In this document: in pieces, positions 43,620 to 52,154 of the stretch
Numbering within the stretch: the first letter of the stretch is position 1
Layout of the letters: the number at the start of each line of letters is the position of its first letter
NCBI RefSeq assembly: GCF_900104455.1
Contig: NZ_FNHB01000016.1
Coordinates: 1 to 59,957 of the forward strand
Length of the DNA: 59,957 nucleotides
Direction of reading: 5' to 3'
DNA from: Dendrosporobacter quercicolus
GTDB lineage: Bacteria > Bacillota > Negativicutes > DSM-1736 > Dendrosporobacteraceae
The notes under the pieces: generated by a model
What the model was told of the DNA's origin: nothing
What the model saw: only the letters and a program-made list of their open reading frames with translations
Databases searched by the model: none
Program-made: the position numbers and the translations under genes

Positions 43620-44732
43620 TTATCTCAGATTTTCCGGATTCAGGCCGTTTAATTCGGCAATGGTAAAGCGGCCGTCCTGCCGGATCAGACGATCGTCAAA
43701 CCAGATCTGGCCGCCGCCGTAATCAGGCGTTTGAATGGCTACCAAATCCCAGTGAATGGCTGATTTATTGCCATTAAAAGCTGTGTCGTAAGCCATGCCC
43801 GGGGTGAAGTGGAAACTGCCTTGAATTTTTTCATCAAACAGGGTATCTTTCATTGGTGTCGTTATATGGGGGTTAACGCCAAGGGCAAATTCACCAATAA
43901 AGCGGGCGCCGTCGTCGGTATCAAATACTTTATTGAGTTTGTCGGTATGGTTGGCGGTCGCCTTGACTATTTTACCAGCAGAAAACTCCAGCCGAATATT
44001 TTCATAGGTGATTCCCTGATAGACAGCCGGGGTATTATAGGTAATATAACCATTAACCGAATCCTTGACCGGGGCGGTGTAGACTTCACCGTCAGGAATA
44101 TTACGCAGGCCGGCGCATTTAACCGCAGGGATCGATTTTATGGAGAAGCTGAGGTCGGTCGCCGGACCGGCAATCCGGACTTTATCCGTTTTTTCCATTA
44201 ATTCCACCAGCGGGGTCATAGCTTTCGCCATTTTGGCATAATCCAGATTGCAGACGTTAAAGTAGAACTCTTCAAAGGCTTCAGTACTCATGTTTGCCAG
44301 TTGAGCCATTGCGCCATTGGGATAGCGCAAAACGCACCATTTGGTTTTCGGCACCCGGATATCGCTATGAACCGGTTTTAGCCAGTATTGCTGATACAGC
44401 TGCATTTGCTCGCTGGAAACGTCAGCCAGCTCGCTGATATTCTCGCTGGCCCTGATGCCAATATAAGCATCCATTTGCCGCATTCTGGCGGCTTCAAATT
44501 CACCGAGCAGTGTTAATTGCTGTCTGCTTGCTTCGCGGACAAGCGCCCGTTGCAGCTGGTTGTTTTTTAAGGTTACAAACGGAACTGCTTTGGCCTTATA
44601 GGCTTCAGTGATCAGGACTTTGGCCAAAGGCAAGGCGTAATCGAACATTTCAATCAACAGCTTTTCTCCAGGTTGAAGATTGGTTGAATAGGTAATGAGA
44701 TTTTTGGCCAGTTGCTGGACCCGGTTATCCAA
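43620..44732 (-). CDS. Aminopeptidase of family M29 (thermophilic aminopeptidase type)
   Basis: A 370-residue cytoplasmic metallo-aminopeptidase. Family features include LQPGEKLLIEMFDYALPLAK near 20, the GLRNIPDGEVYTAPVKDSVNG segment near 210 (first Glu ligand), EFALGVNPHITTP near 280, and the C-terminal His/Asp ligands in GSFHFTPGMAYD and AIHWDLVAIQTPDYGGG. Length is a little shorter than the usual 400-410 residues, with loss mostly in the N-terminal half. It is a single gene convergent with the speE region. Confidence 0.9.
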   Translation of the reverse strand: MDNRVQQLAKNLITYSTNLQPGEKLLIEMFDYALPLAKVLITEAYKAKAVPFVTLKNNQLQRALVREASRQQLTLLGEFEAARMRQMDAYIGIRASENISELADVSSEQMQLYQQYWLKPVHSDIRVPKTKWCVLRYPNGAMAQLANMSTEAFEEFYFNVCNLDYAKMAKAMTPLVELMEKTDKVRIAGPATDLSFSIKSIPAVKCAGLRNIPDGEVYTAPVKDSVNGYITYNTPAVYQGITYENIRLEFSAGKIVKATANHTDKLNKVFDTDDGARFIGEFALGVNPHITTPMKDTLFDEKIQGSFHFTPGMAYDTAFNGNKSAIHWDLVAIQTPDYGGGQIWFDDRLIRQDGRFTIAELNGLNPENLR

Positions 44733-44863
44733 AGTAACGCCTCCTAAACGTTGTCTAATGGTAATGCTCTATATAGTATTTGATAAAAACTGCAAAATAC
44801 CTACAATTTTTATTAATAAAGCTTGTATTTTTCATGCCAATGATTTATAATCTATTATGTCGT

Positions 44864-44939
44864 TCCTCGATAGCTCAGCTGGTAGAGCAATCGGCTGTTA
44901 ACCGATCGGTCGTAGGTTCGAGTCCTACTCGAGGAGCCA
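44864..44939 (+). tRNA. tRNA-Asn (anticodon GTT)
   Basis: A 76-nt cloverleaf with acceptor TCCTCGA/TCGAGGA, D-arm TAGCTCAGCTGGTAGAGCA, anticodon loop CTGTTAA, T-arm GTAGGTTCGAGTCCTAC and encoded CCA. Confidence 0.96.
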
Positions 44940-44948
44940 TTGTAGACT

Positions 44949-45023
44949 GGCCCGTTGGTCAAGCGGTCAAGACACCGCCCTTTCACGGCGGTATCAAGGG
45001 TTCGATTCCCTTACGGGTCACCA
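44949..45023 (+). tRNA. tRNA-Glu (anticodon TTC)
   Basis: A 75-nt cloverleaf with acceptor GGCCCGT/ACGGGTC, anticodon loop CTTTCAC, T-loop GGTTCGATTCC and encoded CCA. It lies 9 nt after tRNA-Asn. Confidence 0.96.
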
Positions 45024-45122
45024 ATTAGATGTTAGACGTTGGATATTGGCTATTGGATAATTACCTTGGACAAGTCTGACGATAAATAAGGAAGATGTTA
45101 GGTGGAGGTCCAAAATTCAAAC

Positions 45123-45198
<76 letters not shown>

Positions 45199-45210
45199 TA
45201 GAATTTTTTG

Positions 45211-45245
45211 CGAGTGTTCAGAAGTCTTTTCTGAACACTCGTTTT
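45211..45245 (+). terminator. Terminator of the tRNA cluster
   Basis: A perfect 13-bp stem (45211-45223 with 45229-45241) followed by TTTT. The stretch 45246-45446 holds no recognised feature. Confidence 0.85.
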
Positions 45246-45446
45246 GCGTTTCTAAACAATAGCAGGGCTTCAAACCTAATCCTGTGGATACTGACGGGTT
45301 GTTTTCCGTAAAGCTTCGTTACCTATCTATGGCCGATAGGCGCGGTTCCTCTGTCTTGCTGAGCAAAACCACGCGCAATTCATCCTGGAATTTTAACAGT
45401 TGCAGAGCCCTACTAAATAAAGGATAAAAGGTTCATTTAGCGAAAT

Positions 45447-47123
45447 ATGTCAGTAGGTTATGTCGTAATGGATGTGATTAAACTGATAAAAGTGCTGACA
45501 AAAGATACCTGGGCTAAACTGGCGATTGTTGTCGCTGTTTTATGTTTATTTGCCGGAATGTTCAAATTTTTATTTGAAATGAAATATCAGGCAATTATCG
45601 CTGCCAAACGCAGTGATCTGCAGGTTGCGGCTAATTATTTGGACGTACAGCTTAACTATCGGTTAACAGCCTTGGAACTGCTGTTTGCCAATCATAAAAT
45701 GCTTGATATGGCTCCGGCTCAAATTAGCGAGGAACTAAAACGGGTTGTTCAGGTGATGGGTTTTTTTAATGCCGTGGTGTTTGATGTTAATGGCCGATTT
45801 ATAGCGGAAGCCGAACCGGAAAAGCATGTCGGAAAGGTTTATGATGTTGCCAGCTTTGATAAAGCGGCCAATGGCAGCCCGGCAATATCCAAACGGATTA
45901 TCTATAGCGATCTGAATCATGCTTATGTCAGTCTGCGTGTACCGGTCACTGCTTCGGACGGAAAGGTGAAAGGCGTGCTGGCCGCCGGATTGATGCTTGA
46001 TAAGGTGGGCGAAATTTTAAAATATAAAGCTTTTCAAGAGCCGGAATATCTCTTCATTATGGATAATCATGCAAATTATATTGAGCATCCGCTCATGGAG
46101 CAAATTTATCCTGAACTGGGAGCATTCGGGAAATACCGGGATTTTTTCTTTCAGGATTCAGCAGGCGAGTTAATTGATGTTGATCTGGTGGATGGAATTG
46201 AAAAGCTATACATCTATACTGCGCTGGAAAAGGCCGACTGGCGGGTGGTGAAAGCCATACCGGTCAGTTCAATTTATTACTCGGTAATGCGGGCCATGGT
46301 GCCTGAGCTGCTGTTGCTGCTGTTATTGCTGACGGTAATTGGCCTGGCGTACCACATTGTTTGGCAGACGCAATATTACCAGGGTGAACGGGAGAATATG
46401 CGATTGGAGCGATTGAAAACGGTCAGCTTAATTGCCGCCGGTTTGGCCCACGAAATCCGTAATCCCTTAACGGCAATCAAAGGATTTGTGCAATTAATGG
46501 CCAGAAGACCGGAACAACTGGTGCCGTCAGCTCATCTGGATATTATGCTGACCGAAATTGAACGGATCGAAAGACTGACCAATGAATTCCGGATGTTAGC
46601 CCGCCCGCCCCGGGCTTTGCAGTATGCGCCTGTGGATTTGCTTTCTGTCATTAAAGATGTGCTGCTGCTAAGCGAGCAGCAGGCAGCCGACCGGGGAATC
46701 AGTTTAAGCTTTCAGGTTGTAATGGCGGATCAGAGCCAGTTTCTATGGCCAATTCTAGTTGATGCCAAATATGCTCCGGAAAAGTACTATAGGATTAATG
46801 GCGACGAAGGGCAGATTAAGCAGGTTATGCTGAATTTGCTGCGCAATGCAATGGAGGCTATTGTTGATAAGGGGTGCATCCAGATTACCCTGGGCAAATC
46901 CGGCGATCATGTGATTATCGCGGTAAAAGACAACGGCAGCGGTATCTGCCGCGAAGCTTTGGCGCAAATTGGCACCCCTTTTTTCACCACAAAAGTTACT
47001 GGAACCGGTTTGGGCTTGTCGGTCTGCTATAGTATTATCCAGCAGCATGGTGGTAAAATAGAAATAAACAGTGTAGTAGATCAAGGAACAATCGTGTCGA
47101 TTCTATTGCCTGAAATGAAGTGA
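45447..47123 (+). CDS. Membrane sensor histidine kinase (orphan, sporulation-kinase-like)
   Basis: A 558-residue kinase. Membrane segments near residues 24-44 and 288-310 flank an extracytoplasmic Cache-type sensor (AANYLDVQLNYRLTALELLF, ISKRIIYSDLNHAYVSLRVP). The cytoplasmic part has the HisKA motif LAHEIRNPLTAIKGFVQLM near 333 with the phosphorylated His, then the HATPase domain: LLRNAMEAIVDKG (N box), VKDNGSGICREAL (G1) and GTGLGLSVCYSIIQQHGG (G2). The start is uncertain (ATG 45447 or 45468; weak ribosome sites). No response regulator is adjacent. The domain style resembles kinases that feed the Spo0A phosphorelay, which is an inference. Confidence 0.9.
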   Translation: MSVGYVVMDVIKLIKVLTKDTWAKLAIVVAVLCLFAGMFKFLFEMKYQAIIAAKRSDLQVAANYLDVQLNYRLTALELLFANHKMLDMAPAQISEELKRVVQVMGFFNAVVFDVNGRFIAEAEPEKHVGKVYDVASFDKAANGSPAISKRIIYSDLNHAYVSLRVPVTASDGKVKGVLAAGLMLDKVGEILKYKAFQEPEYLFIMDNHANYIEHPLMEQIYPELGAFGKYRDFFFQDSAGELIDVDLVDGIEKLYIYTALEKADWRVVKAIPVSSIYYSVMRAMVPELLLLLLLLTVIGLAYHIVWQTQYYQGERENMRLERLKTVSLIAAGLAHEIRNPLTAIKGFVQLMARRPEQLVPSAHLDIMLTEIERIERLTNEFRMLARPPRALQYAPVDLLSVIKDVLLLSEQQAADRGISLSFQVVMADQSQFLWPILVDAKYAPEKYYRINGDEGQIKQVMLNLLRNAMEAIVDKGCIQITLGKSGDHVIIAVKDNGSGICREALAQIGTPFFTTKVTGTGLGLSVCYSIIQQHGGKIEINSVVDQGTIVSILLPEMK

Positions 47124-47163
47124 TATTGGCTGCTTGAATCTGCGGCCGGGAAGGATGACAGGC

Positions 47164-47676
47164 ATGGAAACACAAGAACGCCGGGCGCTTTTGCTGGCGA
47201 AATTAAAGGCAGCCGACAAACCGTTGACGGGGACGGTTTTGGCGCGGGAATTAGGGGTCAGCAGGCAAATTATTGTTGGCGATATTGCCATTATCCGCGC
47301 TTCCGGAGTCGCAGTTTATGCAACGCCGCAGGGGTATATCATACCGGCTGACTTAACAACTGCTATTTCCGCAACGATTGCCTGCCGGCATGAGCGCGAT
47401 GAATTGGAGCAAGAACTGGCGATCATTATTGATCATGGCGGCAAAATCCGGGATGTGATTGTTGAACATCCCCTATACGGCGAAATAAGAGCAAATTTGA
47501 TGCTGCGTTCCCGGCGGGAATTAGATGAGTTTTTAGTCAGGCTGGCTGAGAGCGGTGCGAAACCGTTGTCTATTGTCACCAGCGGTACTCATTTGCATAC
47601 AATTGAAGTCCCCAATGAAAAAGTTCTGGCCAGTATTGAGGAAGAATTGCGTAAGCAGGGAATTTTGTTGGAATAG
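47164..47676 (+). CDS. niaR: Niacin-responsive transcriptional repressor NiaR
   Basis: A 170-residue regulator with an N-terminal winged helix (RRALLLAKLKAADKPLTG, VLARELGVSRQIIVGDIAII) and a C-terminal 3H domain, whose His residues lie in IACRHERDELEQEL, VIVEHPLYGEI and TSGTHLHTIEVP. NiaR represses NAD-synthesis or niacin-transport genes when niacin is present. The ATG at 47164 has GGAAGG 9 nt upstream; earlier in-frame starts are less well placed. No NAD gene is adjacent, so its targets lie elsewhere. Confidence 0.9.
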   Translation: METQERRALLLAKLKAADKPLTGTVLARELGVSRQIIVGDIAIIRASGVAVYATPQGYIIPADLTTAISATIACRHERDELEQELAIIIDHGGKIRDVIVEHPLYGEIRANLMLRSRRELDEFLVRLAESGAKPLSIVTSGTHLHTIEVPNEKVLASIEEELRKQGILLE

Positions 47677-47770
47677 CCGCCGGGACAGTTGCTTACACAG
47701 TCAATTGTTTGGTTGCTTATTGATAGCCGAAAGCTTATAATATAACTATATTTGTCACGGAGGACAGTCT

Positions 47771-48169
47771 ATGGGAACACTTAGTCTTTTGATTCCGTTG
47801 TTGGCCGGAATCTGGGTATACAATGATGCCAAAAAACGCGGTCATACCACCACTATGGTGCTTTTATGGGCAGCCGGAACGATTGCGATGTTAATCGTGT
47901 TTCTGCCTTTGTATCTGATCCTGGGCCGGCGTCAGCCTGTGGTCAAGCCACAGCGGGACAATGCTGAAAAGACCATTGACGTTGAGGCTACCGTTGTGGT
48001 TGAAGAGACCGTTTGCTGCCCAATGTGCGCCAGTAAGGTAAAGACCGATTATAAGCTTTGTCCTTATTGCGGGCATACGATGCAGCCCAAATGTGAATTC
48101 TGCGGCTGTGAACTTAAGCGTGAGTGGAAGAATTGCCCCAATTGCCAGCAACCGGCGGTCTCGAAATAA
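47771..48169 (+). CDS. Membrane-anchored double zinc-ribbon protein
   Basis: A 132-residue protein with two N-terminal hydrophobic segments (TLSLLIPLLAGIWVYND and TMVLLWAAGTIAMLIVFLPL) and a cytoplasmic tail with two zinc ribbons: CCPMCASKVKTDYKLCPYCG and CEFCGCELKREWKNCPNC. The first helix ends with the VYNDAKKRGH motif seen in many small Firmicute membrane proteins. Function unknown; zinc ribbons of this kind usually mediate protein contacts. CACGGAGGAC upstream supports the start. Confidence 0.8.
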   Translation: MGTLSLLIPLLAGIWVYNDAKKRGHTTTMVLLWAAGTIAMLIVFLPLYLILGRRQPVVKPQRDNAEKTIDVEATVVVEETVCCPMCASKVKTDYKLCPYCGHTMQPKCEFCGCELKREWKNCPNCQQPAVSK

Positions 48170-48253
48170 CCGGATGTTTTTAACAAATAAATTTAATAAA
48201 TTTTATTAGACATAACTACTTTATTATGATATAATATTTTTTGTTACTGATAC

Positions 48254-48328
48254 GCGCCCGTAGCTCAGGGGATAGAGCACCGGTCTCCGGAACCGGGAGC
48301 GCAGGTTCGATTCCTGCCGGGCGCACCA
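48254..48328 (+). tRNA. tRNA-Arg (anticodon CCG)
   Basis: A 75-nt cloverleaf with acceptor GCGCCCG/CGGGCGC, D-arm TAGCTCAGGGGATAGAGCA, anticodon loop CTCCGGA, T-loop GGTTCGATTCC and encoded CCA. It is a single tRNA gene with its own terminator. Confidence 0.95.
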
Positions 48329-48338
48329 TAAGTAAATC

Positions 48339-48372
48339 AAGCCTTCCAGCGATTTTGCTGGAAGGCTTTTTT
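48339..48372 (+). terminator. Terminator after tRNA-Arg
   Basis: A perfect 12-bp stem (48339-48350 with 48357-48368) with a TTTTTT tail. The region 48373-48843 that follows is first AT-rich and then GC-rich, without a gene I can support. Confidence 0.85.
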
Positions 48373-48843
48373 GCTGGAAAATTGCTATGCACTGCTGTTG
48401 GATGAAATCGATAGCTATATGTATTTTGATTTATAAATATTTGGAAAGCATACCGCTCTCTTTATATGCCAAGACCCACCCTTGTTTCTGAATGACAAAG
48501 TATTCTGTTTTGTTAGGAGTTGTTTTTAATTATGAGGTTTTATATAGTACATGTGTATGTTTCTAGCGAGGTTTTGCTTTGCGGAATCTTTTTTCTTTGT
48601 TTTGAATCAAAAATAGTAAAATAAATTATTTACATAGGAACAGATTCTATCCCTGGCGTTTTATTCGTGGGAGTTCTTGCCGCATCAAGTCCCAGCTTTT
48701 TGGCATCCCTTTGCCCTTGGCCGCCGCTACTGTGCCACATTGAAAGCAGCGGGAGATTGTAAGAGCGTCCAAGCGGATTTTCCAGCGGGTTGCTTACGTC
48801 CACAGGCTTTGTTCCTGCCGTTCGTTCATGATTATTCCCGGCC

Positions 48844-49305
48844 TTATTTCGCCGGCAAATACGCCAAAATCTCGGCGGCGTTAGTGTCGGGCTTGACCTT
48901 GGGCATTGCCTTTTCGATCACGCCGTCCTCATCAATAATATAGGTGGAGCGAACTACGCCCATACTCACCTTGCCGTAAAGCTTTTTTTCCTGCCACACG
49001 TCATAGGCTTGGATCACAACCAGCTCCGGATCGGAGAGCAGGATGAAAGGCAGGTTATGCTTCTCAACGAACTTCCGGTGCGAAGCGACACTGTCCTTGC
49101 TCACACCGACGACCACCACATTGTGGTTCTTGAACGCTTCATAAGCTCCGGCAAAGGCGCAGGCCTGGCGGGTGCAGCCGGGGGTGTTATCCTTGGAGTA
49201 AAAATAGAGCACTACCTTCTTACCCCGGAAATCAGACAGGGACACAGTGTTGCCGTTCTGGTCGGACAGAGTAAAATCAGGCGCTTTGCTACCGGATTGC
49301 AGCAT
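48844..49305 (-). CDS. bcp: Thioredoxin-dependent peroxiredoxin (Bcp/PrxQ)
   Basis: A 153-residue peroxiredoxin that reduces peroxides using thioredoxin. The peroxidatic Cys is in YSKDNTPGCTRQACAF, which also holds the resolving Cys five residues later as in PrxQ. APDFTLSDQNGNTVSL and VVGVSKDSVASHRKF are typical of the family. AAAAGGAGG lies upstream of the ATG. Its start overlaps the 3' end of yaaA by 17 nt, so the two form an oxidative-stress operon. Confidence 0.93.
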   Translation of the reverse strand: MLQSGSKAPDFTLSDQNGNTVSLSDFRGKKVVLYFYSKDNTPGCTRQACAFAGAYEAFKNHNVVVVGVSKDSVASHRKFVEKHNLPFILLSDPELVVIQAYDVWQEKKLYGKVSMGVVRSTYIIDEDGVIEKAMPKVKPDTNAAEILAYLPAK

Positions 49306-50056
49306 CTTTGGTTCCTCCTTTTATAAACACAAAATTAGTATAATTGGAAAGCTCTTCACAGTATGTATAGCCCAAGCGATCGAAGCCTTTAATGTCCTCC
49401 GGATCCGTTATATGATGTTCAGCCAGCCAGCGCACCATTTCGCCACGGGCCATCTTGCACAGGGTGCCCTTTTCGATGACCTTGCCTTCTTTTCCCTCTC
49501 CGAAGGTACAGGAAAGAAAGCGGACAGTTTCCGGCAAATGCACTGAAACGGCTTTGCTGTACTCCTTGGAAGCCAGATTCAGAATAAAGCCGGTCTCCGA
49601 ACAAAGCTGCCGCGCCAGCTTATCTCCCCAGAAGGCATAGAGGTTTTTCCGACCGTCCGCGGACAGCTTTGCCTGCATTTCCAGCCGATAGGGCATTACC
49701 CCGTCAAAGGGGCGCAATAAACCGTAGAAGCCCGATAGGATACGCAGATGCTCGTTGCTGTAGGCAAACTGGCTGTCCTCAAAAACACCGGGAGCCATGT
49801 ACTGGTACTGAAGGCCCTCAAAGGCCAGAATAGCGGGGGACAGGCTGCGCTGCAAATCCATCTTTCGCAGACGTTCGTAATTGTGTGTGGCGATGGCAGC
49901 ATTGCAGCGCCACAACGATTTCAGCCCGGCATAGTCCATGCCTTGCAAGCACTGCAGCAGCTTTTTCGCTTCGCTCAAAAACCGCGGCAGGCTCTCATAG
50001 GGCAGACTGTCGGTGTCGGTATTCATTTTCTTGGCGGGGGAGATGATGATTCTCAC
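49289..50056 (-). CDS. yaaA: Peroxide stress protein YaaA
   Basis: A 255-residue YaaA/DUF328 protein, which in E. coli limits free iron and oxidative damage during peroxide stress. RIIISPAKKMN at the N-terminus, FEGLQYQYMAPGVF near 82, RILSGFYGLLRPFDGVMPYRLEM near 105 and NLASKEYSKAV near 160 are conserved. The start is a GTG. It is the first gene of a two-gene operon with bcp, an association that fits its role. Confidence 0.92.
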   Translation of the reverse strand: MRIIISPAKKMNTDTDSLPYESLPRFLSEAKKLLQCLQGMDYAGLKSLWRCNAAIATHNYERLRKMDLQRSLSPAILAFEGLQYQYMAPGVFEDSQFAYSNEHLRILSGFYGLLRPFDGVMPYRLEMQAKLSADGRKNLYAFWGDKLARQLCSETGFILNLASKEYSKAVSVHLPETVRFLSCTFGEGKEGKVIEKGTLCKMARGEMVRWLAEHHITDPEDIKGFDRLGYTYCEELSNYTNFVFIKGGTKDAAIR

Positions 50057-50099
50057 AGGCTCACGATCCTTTTTTGTTTACATCACCAGTTTAGCACGT

Positions 50100-50306
50100 T
50101 TAAAATACTTCGTACAGGCGCAAAAGCTGACGTACAAAGCTGCCGACTTCTTGCAGCAATACGGCCAGAGCATATTAAGTTATGACAATAAGCTAGACAG
50201 TCAAATGGAGAAAGTCGGAAAAGAAGACGGTATGCGATATGTTGAAGTGGATTCAAATAAATCTTTTTTAGCGCTGATGCTTAGGCGAAAACGAAGAGAA
50301 TTTTAA
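50100..50306 (+). pseudogene. Possible gene fragment, N-terminally truncated
   Basis: An open frame ends LDSQMEKVGKEDGMRYVEV and then NKSFLALMLRRKRREF, with a terminator overlapping its stop. Upstream the frame continues as FVQAQKLTYKAADFLQQYGQ but then runs antisense through the start of yaaA, so no sound start exists; the only internal ATG (50205) lacks a ribosome site. The composition looks coding. It may be the tail of a lost gene. No family is recognised. Confidence 0.3.
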
Positions 50307-50337
50307 AACCCACTGTTACAGACAGCGGGTTTTAAAA
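50301..50337. terminator. Bidirectional terminator
   Basis: A 16-bp stem with one mismatch (50301-50316 with 50322-50337) and T/A-rich ends, placed between the fragment and the convergent YjzC-like gene. Confidence 0.75.
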
Positions 50338-50340
50338 TGA

Positions 50341-50505
50341 CTATTTCTTTTTCCAGCCATGACCTTTTTCCTGCGTAGGCGGAAGCTTGTCACCGGGATC
50401 AATTTTTACTTCCCGGGCATTAGACACCCGGTCGCCATGCGAGCCAACTTCAACATAGGTTCCAGCAGGTTTATTGTCTGTGCCAGGTTTAATTGGTTTT
50501 CCCAT
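50341..50505 (-). CDS. YjzC-like small protein
   Basis: A 54-residue protein closely matching the YjzC family pattern: MGKPIKPGTDNKPAGTYVEV at the start, then GDRVSNAREVKIDPGDKLPP and the ending TQEKGHGWKKK. Such proteins are common in spore-forming Firmicutes; their function is unknown. The start at 50505 is set by AAGGAG about 8 nt upstream; a longer in-frame reading lacks support. Confidence 0.85.
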   Translation of the reverse strand: MGKPIKPGTDNKPAGTYVEVGSHGDRVSNAREVKIDPGDKLPPTQEKGHGWKKK

Positions 50506-50595
50506 ACAAATCCACTCCTTTTTATGAGTTGATGCCAATCTTCATGTTTAGTATTACTGGACGTTGACGAGATCATACAAAGCGGAAGAATAAAA

Positions 50596-50711
50596 TTAAG
50601 GGGGAATAGCAATGGGTGATAGAGTGTTCGAGTATTTAGCCAAGGCAGTGGTGAGTTTCCCCAGTCGTGACGGAGGCGATTATTGGCCCCGGCTCGGCCG
50701 GGGCTTTTTTT
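50596..50711 (+). ncRNA. Candidate small RNA or sORF transcript ending in a strong terminator
   Basis: A perfect 8-bp GC stem (50686-50693 with 50697-50704, TCG loop) and seven Ts (50705-50711) form a strong plus-strand terminator with no annotated plus gene ahead of it. Upstream lie a TTGACG at 50564 with a weak -10 near 50587, and AAGGGGGA (50598-50605) before an ATG at 50612. The frame from that ATG (MGDRVFEYLAKAVVSF) runs through the terminator, so either a short peptide was once encoded or the transcript is a roughly 110-nt regulatory RNA. The hairpin is oriented wrongly to serve the minus-strand RidA gene. Confidence 0.4.
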
Positions 50712-50720
50712 GTCAAGATG

Positions 50721-51104
50721 CTAATCGGATTTACGCGCTATCATCTCTATTTCAATTTGTGCACCAAGAGGAAGAGCTGCTACGCCGATGGTAGTGCGGG
50801 CTGGATAGGGCGCTGAAAACTGTTTTGTATAGATTTCGTTCATTGCTGCGAAATTTTCCATGTTCGTCAGAAAGACGTTGACTTTGACGATATTGTCGGG
50901 CGTTAAACCGGTAGCTGCTAAAACATTAAAAAGGTTTCTAAAACATTGTTCCGTCTGAGCCTCAATGCTGCCTGCTGTTAATTTTCCAGTACTGGGATCA
51001 ATTGGGGTTTGTCCTGAAAAATAAATCGAATCTCCGGATTCCACTGCGTGAGAGTATGGGCCTACGGCAACAGCACCGGAGGCATTGAATGCTTTTCTAG
51101 TCAT
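50721..51104 (-). CDS. ridA: RidA family enamine/imine deaminase
   Basis: A 127-residue RidA/YjgF protein that hydrolyses reactive 2-aminoacrylate and related enamines. Motifs are AVAVGPYSHAVESGDSIYFSG, QTEQCFRNLFNVLAATGLT, VKVNVFLTNMENFAAMNEIY and PARTTIGVAALPLGAQIEIEM, with the conserved active-site Arg in PARTT. Length is normal for the family. It is a single gene. Confidence 0.93.
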   Translation of the reverse strand: MTRKAFNASGAVAVGPYSHAVESGDSIYFSGQTPIDPSTGKLTAGSIEAQTEQCFRNLFNVLAATGLTPDNIVKVNVFLTNMENFAAMNEIYTKQFSAPYPARTTIGVAALPLGAQIEIEMIARKSD

Positions 51105-51242
51105 AAAATAAACCGTCTCCTTTGTCGATATTTGGTACTTGTGTTATCGTTTAAATTTATAAAACCAATTTTTGCATATAAACAATATAACAGTCAACAG
51201 CTTTGTATAACAGTTAATATTCTACCGAATGGCCTTGTTTGA

Positions 51243-51434
51243 GGCGAATACTGGGCTGGCTTTATTGCTGGCCGGGAGATCGTGAATGCTCCCGAGTATA
51301 TTGGGAATATAAAGCCGGGCTTGGAAGTTAACTATTTAGGGCATCAACAATTTTTTAAAAAGTGGCTTGTTGATACTAGAACGCTTAAGGAAGTAGTTAA
51401 TGTTTGCTTTTTATTAAGGTATAATAGCAGTTAA
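51243..51434 (+). pseudogene. Gene remnant without a start codon
   Basis: A 63-codon open frame that begins immediately after a TGA and has no credible start. It reads GEYWAGFIAGREIVNAPEYI and later KPGLEVNYLGHQQFFKKW, which has protein-like composition. It probably is the C-terminal remnant of a lost gene. No family is recognised. The flanking 51105-51242 contains nothing else supported. Confidence 0.3.
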
Positions 51435-51483
51435 TGATTTATATAACACGCAGATTAACAGGAATTTAAGGGGAGAAAACAAC

Positions 51484-51948
51484 ATGACTATCGTTTCAAT
51501 ACGAGAGCAGCTTCATCATGCACAAGCGGCAATTGAATACTTTTGCAAGCGTTGGGCAACCGAAGATAGCAGTATGGTATATGAGGATTGTATATTAAGC
51601 TGTCTTGACTCGAACTCTCCGCTGCCGCAATGGTACCTGCTCTATGACAAAGAAAAAATCATCGGCGGCGCCGGGCTGGTTACAAATGATTTTATCAGCA
51701 GAATGGATTTATATCCCTGGTTGTGCGCTTTGTATATTGAGGAGGATTACCGCGGCCACTCTTACGGCTCGCTGCTTATCGACCGCAGCAAAATAGATTG
51801 CAAAGAAAGGGGCTACAGCAGTTTATATCTTTGTACTGACCATGTAGGTACTATGAACACTACGGCTTTAACTATGTTGCGCAAGGCTATCACCCCTGGG
51901 GCGCTAGTTCGAGAATATATCAGGCCAAACTATAAAACAGATCCTTGA
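51484..51948 (+). CDS. GNAT family N-acetyltransferase, frameshifted near the C-terminus
   Basis: The first 120 residues are a normal GNAT domain: WYLLYDKEKIIGGAGLV, then PWLCALYIEEDYRGHSYGSL, the acetyl-CoA binding motif A, and YSSLYLCTDHVG. After codon 121 the reading frame loses family character (TMNTTALTMLRK). In the frame shifted by one base, the same DNA from about 51850 reads YYEHYGFNYVAQGYHPWGAS followed by SRIYQAKL and a TAA at 51933-51935, which is the expected GNAT ending. A single T missing in GTAGGTACTATG (near 51849) explains both. It is therefore a recent frameshift or a sequencing error. A GGGGAG ribosome site precedes the ATG. Confidence 0.8.
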   Translation: MTIVSIREQLHHAQAAIEYFCKRWATEDSSMVYEDCILSCLDSNSPLPQWYLLYDKEKIIGGAGLVTNDFISRMDLYPWLCALYIEEDYRGHSYGSLLIDRSKIDCKERGYSSLYLCTDHVGTMNTTALTMLRKAITPGALVREYIRPNYKTDP

Positions 51949-52154
51949 TTTGTCAAGCAGACGATAAATGACCTCCGTCCGGGCCGTAAATCTTTTTCAC
52001 AGTTTTACGCCAAAAGAACATACGTATTTTGACAAGGAATTTATCGGTTCCTTTCTGTTTCCCAATACGCTATAATAGCGGGTAGGTACCTTATACGACA
52101 CGAGATAAACAGGTCTTTGAATCACGGATTATTTATATGTATGAGGGTCAAAAC

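Noticed and set aside
45300-45410. Possible third copy of the intergenic repeat
   Set aside because: Only short scattered blocks (GTCTTGC, CAATTCATCC) resemble the two copies; the similarity is too weak to claim by eye.
48677-48943. Plus-strand open frame in the gap before bcp
   Set aside because: It runs antisense into bcp, has no Shine-Dalgarno site and the composition resembles no protein family.
50612-50794. 60-codon frame starting at the ATG after AAGGGGGA
   Set aside because: It reads straight through a strong terminator and then antisense into ridA, so the full-length protein is unlikely; the 5' part is kept as a candidate small RNA or short peptide.
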